11,062 nt of DNA. Source: Candidatus Neomicrothrix sp. UBA672 (lineage in GTDB: Bacteria; Actinomycetota; Acidimicrobiia; Acidimicrobiales; MedAcidi-G1). The stretch lies in NCBI GenBank assembly GCA_002299135.1, contig DBNM01000153.1, positions 1-11,062 on the forward strand. The letters run 5' to 3'. The translations under genes and the position numbers were made by a program. This document shows positions 6,789-11,062 of the stretch, one piece after another. The notes beneath the pieces are model-generated. The model had not been told where the DNA came from and made no database searches. It saw only the letters and a list, made by a program, of their open reading frames with translations. Position 1 is the stretch's first letter; the number at the start of each line of letters is the position of its first letter.

Positions 6789-7785
6789 TTGACTTTCCCA
6801 TTGACTCCATAAGAAAGGACCTCTGTCGAAGTTGTCTTGAAGTGTCCGAAACAAAACAATGGTCCATCAGAGAATTTGCAGAAAGGGGAGTATTTTTTGC
6901 CTTTTCGAAAGCGTCGTCCATTATTTCGAGTGCAACAGTTTCTATTTCCTTTTGCTTAGTGTCACTCCAGAGGTCTCTGTCTGTTAAATCCTTGATAAAT
7001 GCGTGAACAGGATCTTTTTCCTGTGCAGCTGACAACTCATCGGAAGGCACATATCTAGTTGGATCGTCTGCTGTTGTATGTGCACCTAGTCGATAGACAG
7101 TGGCTTCTATCAAAGTTGGACCCTTTCCGTTTAATGCCCTTTTGCGAGCGTTGAAGACAGCTTCATAGACGGCTGATGGGTCGTTGCCATCAACTGTCAC
7201 ACCTGGAATCCCAAACGCTTCAGCTTTCGAAGCGAAGCTATCAGCTGCAGTTTGCAGGTGTGTTGGTGTTGATATTGCCCACTGATTATTTATGCAAAAA
7301 AGAATTACAGGTGCTTTTAAAACTCCAGCAAGATTTCCAGCCTCGTAAAAATCTCCTTCTGAGCTTGCTCCGTCTCCGAAGAAAACTAGCACCACTCCGG
7401 ATTCGTTTTTCAGCGACATTCCCCATGCAAGTCCGACAGCATGAGGTATCGAAGCGCCGAGAGAGATTTGTGACGGTGCGACTTTTACCGGATCGGGAAT
7501 ATGACCGCCAGCGGGATGCCCAAGGTTGTAAAGCATAAAAGTATCTAATACTTCGGGTCCGTATCTCCTAAGCCCCAGTGGTTCGCGATACTGCGGAAGA
7601 ACCCAGTCACTTTCAGGTTCCAGTGCATGAACTGCACCGACGACTGCTGCTTCATGTCCGTCGATTGGGGCAATCGTTCCCACTTGTCCTTGACGTTGGA
7701 GGTTCCAAAGTCTCCCTGCTTGAGTTCGCGCGATAACCATGTCCTCAAGGATCATTTGTAATTGCTTGTCATTGGGTTTCGCCAT
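6781..7785 (-). CDS. pdhA: 2-oxo acid dehydrogenase E1 component, alpha subunit
   Basis: This 334-residue subunit contains the thiamine-diphosphate motif GDGASSEGDF (137-146) ending about 30 residues later in INN (165-167), where the aspartate-asparagine pair binds the metal. The GHEA block (43-46) and the phosphorylation-loop equivalent AHTTADDPTRY (235-245), which contributes an active-site histidine (H236), are also present. Length is typical of bacterial alpha subunits. It begins the leftward operon: GGAG at 7793-7790 lies 4 nt before the ATG. The similarity I recall is to PdhA of Gram-positive bacteria and to BkdA alike, so pyruvate and branched-chain 2-oxo acids both remain possible and the symbol is provisional. 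The protein is cytoplasmic. Regulation would act in the 281-bp divergent region upstream. Confidence 0.93.
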   Translation of the reverse strand: MAKPNDKQLQMILEDMVIARTQAGRLWNLQRQGQVGTIAPIDGHEAAVVGAVHALEPESDWVLPQYREPLGLRRYGPEVLDTFMLYNLGHPAGGHIPDPVKVAPSQISLGASIPHAVGLAWGMSLKNESGVVLVFFGDGASSEGDFYEAGNLAGVLKAPVILFCINNQWAISTPTHLQTAADSFASKAEAFGIPGVTVDGNDPSAVYEAVFNARKRALNGKGPTLIEATVYRLGAHTTADDPTRYVPSDELSAAQEKDPVHAFIKDLTDRDLWSDTKQKEIETVALEIMDDAFEKAKNTPLSANSLMDHCFVSDTSRQLRQRSFLMESMGKSNE

Positions 7786-7789
7786 GATT

Positions 7790-7793
7790 CTCC
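7790..7793 (-). promoter_or_regulatory. Ribosome binding site of the E1-alpha gene
   Basis: GGAG on the minus strand lies 4 nt before the ATG at 7785. It is one of the clearest Shine-Dalgarno sequences in the window and fixes the start of the leftward operon. Confidence 0.55.
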
Positions 7794-7863
7794 AAAATGC
7801 TTACAACTGAACATTACCCGCAAGCAGTGTTTTTGGCATTGCCGGTCTTAATCGAATTAGAAG

Positions 7864-7921
7864 GTTTAGAAGTCATGAAAATCGTCGCTAGAAAAACTGT
7901 AGATCAGCAACTCTAAACAGT
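7864..7921. repeat. Nested inverted repeats in the divergent intergenic region
   Basis: GTTTAGA (7864-7870) pairs with TCTAAAC (7912-7918), 7 bp, 41 bp apart. Within and overlapping it, ACTGT (7896-7900) pairs with ACAGT (7917-7921). The two pairings share bases 7917-7918 and so exclude each other as RNA. They lie upstream of the E1-alpha gene and could be looped operator half-sites or leader structure. No protein-coding gene is visible in 7786-8066. Confidence 0.3.
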
Positions 7922-8010
7922 GCCCAAGAGAACAGAATTTAATAATAGTTAGGTTTGGTCCTCTATGAGCCAATTCGGGAGGCACACTCTTTATTTGGTT
8001 AGGCGTACAC

Positions 8011-8016
8011 TATAAT
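8011..8016 (+). promoter_or_regulatory. Consensus -10 box for the PPOX gene
   Basis: TATAAT matches the -10 consensus exactly and lies 50 nt before the ATG at 8067. The -35 region at 16-18 nt upstream (around CTTTAT) is poor, so an activator or a tolerant sigma factor may be needed. A start near 8023 would give a leader of about 44 nt. Confidence 0.5.
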
Positions 8017-8021
8017 TTAAG

Positions 8022-8037
8022 TCAATTTTTTTATTGA
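8022..8037 (+). repeat. TCAAT-T6-ATTGA inverted repeat in the 5' leader
   Basis: Two 5-bp arms flank six thymines just downstream of the -10 box, at or near the predicted transcription start of the PPOX gene. It could be a small operator or an RNA hairpin at the 5' end. The arms are short and AT-rich. Confidence 0.3.
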
Positions 8038-8066
8038 GATTGTTCAAAGAGTAAAAGCGAGAACAG

Positions 8067-8534
8067 ATGAGTAGTAATCGGCGTGATTTGATTCGTATGA
8101 CAGATGAGGAGATGAAGCTTTTCATCGAAGAACAGAAGAGTCTTCAAGTGTCTTGTATGGGACATGATGGTTGGCCACACTTGACTACTCTCTGGTTCGC
8201 AGTTGTTGATCAAAGGATCGTTTTTGAAACCTATACCCGCTCACAGAAGATTTTAAATTTACAGAGGAATCCAAACGTAACCATTCTTCTGGAAGATGGC
8301 ATTGTCTATGAGAAGTTGCGCGGAGTGATGATTAAAGGGAAAGCTGTACTCGAGAGCAAACCAGAAAATGTCGAAAAATATGCCAAAGCTGTAATGATCA
8401 GAAATCAACCAGAAATCGGGGAAGAGATTCTTTCAGAAGCTGCAAAGCAGATGTCACTTAAGAGAACTGCGGTAATTATTGAACCGCAAGAAATTATTTC
8501 TTGGGATCATACGAAGCTGGGTGGGACTTACTGA
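8067..8534 (+). CDS. PPOX-family flavin/deazaflavin-dependent enzyme
   Basis: This 155-residue protein has the shape of the pyridoxamine 5'-phosphate oxidase-like split barrel, small actinobacterial subgroup. It shows a first strand with DGWPHLTTLWFAV (34-46), then FETYTRSQKILNLQRNPNV (53-71), where the Ser-Gln-Lys and Asn-Leu-x-x-Asn-Pro pattern is the usual cofactor phosphate region, and LRGVMIKGKAVL (84-95). Such proteins bind FMN or F420 and reduce varied substrates; the substrate here cannot be told. The ATG at 8067 is preferred over the one at 8097 because the first ten residues fit the family, though upstream bases (GCGAGAACAG) form only a weak ribosome site. It is divergent from the E1-alpha gene and 37 bp before the zinc-ribbon gene, which may have its own promoter. 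Confidence 0.85.
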   Translation: MSSNRRDLIRMTDEEMKLFIEEQKSLQVSCMGHDGWPHLTTLWFAVVDQRIVFETYTRSQKILNLQRNPNVTILLEDGIVYEKLRGVMIKGKAVLESKPENVEKYAKAVMIRNQPEIGEEILSEAAKQMSLKRTAVIIEPQEIISWDHTKLGGTY

Positions 8535-8536
8535 AA

Positions 8537-8571
8537 TTTACGTATCCCAAAACTTACCCTAACATGGCTTA
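8537..8571 (+). promoter_or_regulatory. Probable promoter for leaderless zinc-ribbon mRNA
   Basis: TTTACG (8537-8542, 4 of 6 to TTGACA), a 17-bp spacer, TAACAT (8560-8565, 4 of 6 to TATAAT), then exactly 6 nt to the GTG start at 8572. Transcription would begin at the start codon. No ribosome binding site precedes the GTG, which supports a leaderless reading. Confidence 0.5.
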
Positions 8572-9306
8572 GTGGAAAATCTTATTGTACCCGGTGACGC
8601 TGTAGAGAAACTTTTTGCTCTTCAAGGTGAAGATGCACTTTTAGGTCAACTCGAACATCAAATTATAACTTTACCAGAGCGAGAGAAACTGATTTCCGTG
8701 CTGGAAACGAAAAAGGTGACTGAAGACCTTATTTTCGTAAAGCAAGCCGAAAGCGTTGAACTCCGAAAAAATGAAAAAAGACTCGAACTAGAACTTTCTT
8801 CAATTGAGACAAGATTGAAAGAGGTGGATGAGAAGTTATACAGCGGAGTTATAACAACGGAAAAAGAAGCAAAAAGTCTTCAGGACGAAATCGGCCACTT
8901 GAAAGAGAGGCAAGATGCCTTGGAATCTGAATTACTCGAAATCTTGAGCCAAATTGAAGATTTGACTACTGCTATCAACGAGGTGAATTCACAGCTTGAA
9001 GTTCAAAACAAAGACATTCAAATCCTTGAAGATGCTATAAAACGTGTTGAGAATGAATTAAATCAAAAAGTCTTGGAAGCAAAAGATCGGCGTGAAGAAA
9101 CTGTGAAAGTTTTAACAGATGAAATTTTAAAAAGTTACGAAGCGCACCGCGTGCATTTCCCTTCAGATGCCGTAGTTCGCTTTAATGGACCAACTTGCAA
9201 TGGTTGTCACTTAACAATGTCAGCGATGGAAACTGACCGCATTAAAGGACTTGAGGTTGGTGCTCTAACTGAATGTTCAGAATGTGGGCGACTAGTAGTT
9301 CGTTAA
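8572..9306 (+). CDS. Coiled-coil protein with C-terminal C4 zinc ribbon (DUF164/zf-RING_7 type)
   Basis: This 244-residue protein is mostly helical coiled coil: residues 20-185 are rich in Glu, Lys, Leu and Gln with heptad-like spacing. A C-terminal zinc ribbon is formed by C209/C212 (TCNGCHL) and C235/C238 (CSECGRLVV). This matches the zf-RING_7/DUF164 family, which includes Mycobacterium Rv2229c and whose biochemical role is unsettled; nucleic-acid or protein binding is assumed. The start is GTG at 8572: the ATG at 8564 is in another frame and hits TAG after two codons, and no earlier in-frame start is visible. No Shine-Dalgarno sequence is present, consistent with a leaderless message. The stop directly abuts the ATG of the membrane protein gene, so the two are co-translated. 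Confidence 0.88.
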   Translation: MENLIVPGDAVEKLFALQGEDALLGQLEHQIITLPEREKLISVLETKKVTEDLIFVKQAESVELRKNEKRLELELSSIETRLKEVDEKLYSGVITTEKEAKSLQDEIGHLKERQDALESELLEILSQIEDLTTAINEVNSQLEVQNKDIQILEDAIKRVENELNQKVLEAKDRREETVKVLTDEILKSYEAHRVHFPSDAVVRFNGPTCNGCHLTMSAMETDRIKGLEVGALTECSECGRLVVR

Positions 9307-9795
9307 ATGTTTTTATGGTTTTGTATCCCTTCGATAGTGGGAATAGCTTTGATTTTTCGAAGCCCTTTTCTTGACTACAGGTTGTTAGCACTTGGAGCTT
9401 TACTACCTCTGGTGGAAACAGTGGCTGGTTTTCAATGGCTACTGCATACATTATTTTTTGGTGTCTTTGTATTATCTTCAATAATGTTCTTAGGAAAAGG
9501 TAATCGTAAAATCCAACAGAAATTGCTACCTCTTCCTATCGGTCTTTTAACACATTTGGTGCTTGATGGAACTTGGACAAAAACTGAGATCTTTTGGTGG
9601 CCTGTAACTGGACGAGATTTATTGGGGACTGAAGTGGGTCGTCTAGAGTTTTCTTTTATGCCTATTGGAATGGTTTTAGAGATATTCGGAATCATCATTG
9701 CTGTATGGGGCTGGCGAAAATTTGAACTTAATAAACAAGTAAATTTGAAAGCCTTTATTACGAATGGTTACTTGCTCGCTTTGGAGGGGAATTGA
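9307..9795 (+). CDS. Small polytopic membrane protein, DUF457/YdjM-like
   Basis: This 162-residue protein has about five hydrophobic segments (1-17, 26-41, 45-62, 73-88, 117-136) with charged loops, so it is a cytoplasmic membrane protein. The pattern DYRLLALGALLP (23-34), HTL (47-49), HLVLDG (83-88) and FWWPVTG (96-102) resembles the DUF457/YdjM-like group often labelled membrane-bound metal-dependent hydrolase. The usual N-terminal histidine is not present, and the acidic residue expected after LLP is replaced by LVE, so an enzymatic role is doubtful. Its ATG directly follows the TAA of the zinc-ribbon gene, and its TGA shares a base with the phosphatase ATG. It is thus embedded between two genes that are neighbours in other actinobacteria. 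Function unknown. Confidence 0.7.
   Translation: MFLWFCIPSIVGIALIFRSPFLDYRLLALGALLPLVETVAGFQWLLHTLFFGVFVLSSIMFLGKGNRKIQQKLLPLPIGLLTHLVLDGTWTKTEIFWWPVTGRDLLGTEVGRLEFSFMPIGMVLEIFGIIIAVWGWRKFELNKQVNLKAFITNGYLLALEGN
9783..9789 (+). promoter_or_regulatory. Ribosome binding site of the histidine phosphatase gene
   Basis: GGAGGGG lies inside the end of the membrane protein gene, with the GGAGG core 7 nt before the ATG at 9795. It is the strongest Shine-Dalgarno sequence here and decides between the TTG at 9792 and the ATG at 9795. Confidence 0.65.
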
Positions 9796-10355
9796 TGTTG
9801 CATGTAGTGCGCCACGGAAGAACAGAGGTTAATGCGTCGGGGAAATTGTTGGGACGAAGCGATCCCGGTCTTGACCAAACTGGTAGGAAGCAGGCAGAAG
9901 ACTTGGCAAACCGGTTAGGTGGTGTTGATTTGGTTATTTCTAGTCCACTGAAACGGACTATGGAAACTGCAAGTTACATAAGTAATACGGTTAAAACAGA
10001 TCCAAGATGGCTGGAACTCGACTATGGGGAACTCGAGGGAAGATCAATAGAAAGTATCGATGTTGAAATTTGGGAAAACTGGCGCTCTGATGTCAATTGG
10101 GCGCCAGAGGGAGGTGAATCATTATCTGCTTTAGGAGTCAGAGTGGCGGAAGCATGCGAAGACATTGTAGAAATTTCAAAAGATAGAGAAGTCGTAGTAG
10201 TTACCCACGTTTCTCCTATTAAGGCAACTTTAGGGTGGGTATTGGGGTTGGATGCGGGAGTTTCTTGGAAGTGTCATGTGTCTCCAGGCTCTTCTATGAC
10301 TATAAAAATAGGCCAATATGGACCTGTTCTTCAGAATTTCAATCTTGTTGATTGA
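9795..10355 (+). CDS. Histidine phosphatase (phosphoglycerate mutase-like)
   Basis: This 186-residue protein belongs to the histidine phosphatase superfamily, branch 1. The phospho-accepting histidine is H7 in VVRHGRTE; R6 and R54 (SSPLKRT) and H138 (VVTHVSP) form the phosphate pocket, and the block ELDYGELEG (74-82) carries the likely proton-donor glutamate. Substrates in this family range from phosphoglycerate to alpha-ribazole phosphate and nucleotides, so no specific reaction is assigned. The start is taken as the ATG at 9795 rather than the TTG one codon earlier: GGAGG at 9783-9787 is 7 nt upstream of the ATG, and it overlaps the previous stop as TGATG. In Mycobacterium a CobC-like phosphatase domain fused to RNase HI (Rv2228c) neighbours the zinc-ribbon gene Rv2229c; here no RNase H domain is present. 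Confidence 0.92.
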   Translation: MLHVVRHGRTEVNASGKLLGRSDPGLDQTGRKQAEDLANRLGGVDLVISSPLKRTMETASYISNTVKTDPRWLELDYGELEGRSIESIDVEIWENWRSDVNWAPEGGESLSALGVRVAEACEDIVEISKDREVVVVTHVSPIKATLGWVLGLDAGVSWKCHVSPGSSMTIKIGQYGPVLQNFNLVD

Positions 10356-10362
10356 ACATCTA

Positions 10363-10376
10363 GTGACAATTATCAC
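10363..10376. repeat. Imperfect 14-bp palindrome GTGA-CAATTA-TCAC
   Basis: Twelve of 14 positions are symmetric. It begins 8 bp after the phosphatase stop, in the 76-bp gap before the small peptide gene. CTAGT (10360-10364) and ACTAG (10389-10393) form another short inverted pair around it. Operator use is possible but unproven. Confidence 0.3.
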
Positions 10377-10400
10377 CTGAATTTATCAACTAGAAATAGT

Positions 10401-10418
10401 CTCAATCAAAAGATTGAG
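10401..10418 (+). repeat. Perfect hairpin CTCAATC-AAAA-GATTGAG before the small peptide gene
   Basis: A 7-bp stem with an AAAA loop. The bases after it are TTAACAT rather than a T run, so it is a poor intrinsic terminator. It ends 1 base before the TAACAT -10 candidate (10420), so it occupies the promoter spacer. An operator is at least as likely as a terminator. Confidence 0.5.
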
Positions 10419-10419
10419 T

Positions 10420-10425
10420 TAACAT
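10420..10425 (+). promoter_or_regulatory. -10 box for a leaderless small peptide mRNA
   Basis: TAACAT, then exactly 6 nt, then ATG at 10432. This is the same hexamer and spacing as before the zinc-ribbon GTG. No ribosome binding site precedes the ATG. No convincing -35 box is seen at 16-18 nt. Confidence 0.45.
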
Positions 10426-10431
10426 ATATCT

Positions 10432-10638
10432 ATGAAAAGATACGCCGCAGTGATTTTCTCTATGACTTTGGCCGTGGCAGCCACTGGTTTAGTTTCAGGC
10501 GTTAATTCAGTTACGACTGCAATGGAAACTGACTCGACATCTAATGGTCAGGATTGGTCGCCTTCAGTTGAAAATGTAGTAACGAGACTTGTTCAAAATG
10601 GCATGTCTAATTCAGGGGTTTGTCCAACCTCGGCTTGA
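10432..10638 (+). CDS. Small predicted secreted peptide, unknown function
   Basis: This 68-residue ORF starts MKRYAAVIFSM and has a signal-peptide layout: basic start (K2, R3), hydrophobic core at about 5-22, then a change to polar residues. Cleavage could lie near 22-30 (VSG or TTA preceding small polar residues). The remaining part of about 40 residues is Ser/Thr/Asn-rich with one amphipathic stretch (SVENVVTRLVQNG) and a single cysteine near the end (GVCPTSA). It is not a lipoprotein, since no cysteine follows the core. I recognise no family. Support for a real gene is the signal peptide, a leaderless-type promoter at the right distance and a position between two same-strand genes. It could instead be a chance ORF. 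Confidence 0.55.
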   Translation: MKRYAAVIFSMTLAVAATGLVSGVNSVTTAMETDSTSNGQDWSPSVENVVTRLVQNGMSNSGVCPTSA

Positions 10639-10663
10639 ATATAAATTGTTTCGTTATTAGTTA

Positions 10664-11062
10664 ATGGTCAAACGAGACGTATACACCCACGGTCATCAAC
10701 CCGCAGCGGTGAAGCAACATGCAAAGAGAACAGCCGAAGGCTGTGCTCAATTCGTTCGTCCGGTGATTTCACCACAGTCTAAAATTTTGGATGTTGGGTG
10801 TGGGCCAGGTTCTATTACCATTGGTCTCGCTCGATGGGCTGCTAACGGGTCTGTCACCGGTATAGACGTCGGTGAAGAAGTCCTTCAGACAGCTCAACAG
10901 GCAGTAGACGAAGCTGGAATCTCAAATATTTCACTGGAACAGGCATCTGTTTATGAACTTCCTTATGCTGATAGCTCATTTGACTTAACCTATGCTCATC
11001 AAGTTCTTCAGCATTTAGCGGATCCGGTGTTAGCGATACAAGAAATGGCAAGAGTCACTCGA
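10664..11062 (+). CDS. Class I SAM-dependent methyltransferase (partial, runs off the right edge)
   Basis: The frame is open from the ATG at 10664 to the end of the window (133 codons). It shows the Rossmann-type methyltransferase signature: SAM-binding motif I DVGCGPGS (43-50), the acidic end of the second strand in VTGIDVG (D68), and the post-motif LPYADSSFDLTYAHQVLQHL (99-118), as in the UbiE/Methyltransf_11 group. Substrates in this group are very diverse, and the missing C terminus prevents assignment. The start is 25 bp after the small peptide stop; there is no obvious ribosome binding site. TATAAA at 10640-10645 could be a -10 box, but no good -35 box accompanies it. Confidence 0.88.
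   Translation, partial: MVKRDVYTHGHQPAAVKQHAKRTAEGCAQFVRPVISPQSKILDVGCGPGSITIGLARWAANGSVTGIDVGEEVLQTAQQAVDEAGISNISLEQASVYELPYADSSFDLTYAHQVLQHLADPVLAIQEMARVTR

Noticed and set aside
6789..6854. Extended E1-beta start 22 codons upstream
   Set aside because: Those codons overlap the conserved gene upstream and do not fit the E1-beta N terminus; the ATG at 6788 gives the usual family start.
7176..7538. A 120-codon open frame antisense to E1-alpha
   Set aside because: It is Arg/Leu/Gln-rich shadow translation across the conserved thiamine-binding region.
7875..7916. A 13-residue open frame (MKIVARKTVDQQL) in the divergent region
   Set aside because: It has no good ribosome site or attenuator-like codon bias, and an ORF this short is expected by chance.
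10401..10418. Intrinsic terminator for the phosphatase operon
   Set aside because: The stem is AT-rich and only 7 bp, and it is followed by TTAACAT rather than a T run. It is recorded as an inverted repeat instead.
10854..11051. A 65-codon open frame antisense to the methyltransferase
   Set aside because: The plus frame carries clear SAM-binding motifs.
1..11062. CRISPR array, insertion sequence, prophage, toxin-antitoxin or defence system
   Set aside because: There are no regularly spaced repeats, no transposase or phage-like genes, no terminal repeats, and no gene pair with toxin-antitoxin or defence domains.

Overview
The window looks like chromosomal DNA of a moderate-to-low-GC actinobacterium. 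A marine Acidimicrobiia-type lineage is my best guess. The reasons are a zinc-ribbon/coiled-coil protein beside a histidine phosphatase (an actinobacterial neighbourhood), a small actinobacterial-type PPOX flavin enzyme, a polytopic molybdoenzyme with an internal Tat motif, and start sites that look leaderless. The lineage is inferred from remembered family resemblance, not from a search. I see no phage, transposon, CRISPR, tRNA or rRNA.

Layout. Bases 3-254 (+) are the C-terminal end of a secreted or cell-wall protein with a peptidoglycan-binding-like end and a Thr/Glu/Val-rich repeat tail. It converges, 7 bp apart, on a six-gene leftward run (7785 to 262): 2-oxo acid dehydrogenase E1-alpha, E1-beta, E2 and E3 (dihydrolipoamide dehydrogenase), then a PatB/MalY-type PLP enzyme, then a membrane-anchored sulfite-oxidase-family molybdoenzyme. 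The first four genes overlap or nearly abut and should be co-transcribed. An 84-bp gap with a palindrome and a possible promoter precedes the PLP enzyme, which is followed after 1 bp by the molybdoenzyme.

A 281-bp divergent intergenic region (7786-8066) separates this run from a rightward set: a PPOX-family flavin enzyme, the zinc-ribbon coiled-coil protein, a small polytopic membrane protein, a histidine phosphatase, a 68-residue predicted secreted peptide, and the first 133 codons of a class I SAM methyltransferase cut by the window edge.

How they work together. E1-E2-E3 form a complete multienzyme complex that decarboxylates a 2-oxo acid (pyruvate or a branched-chain acid) to acyl-CoA and NADH. 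A PatB/MalY enzyme would make pyruvate, ammonia and a sulfur compound from cystathionine or cysteine, or act as an aminotransferase. A sulfite-oxidase-family enzyme could oxidise sulfite outside the membrane. A sulfur-amino-acid link along the leftward run is therefore possible but is inference. Most of the window is housekeeping metabolism. The more unusual points are the promoter architecture, the small secreted peptide and the membrane/Tat topology of the molybdoenzyme; I see no clearly novel multi-gene system.
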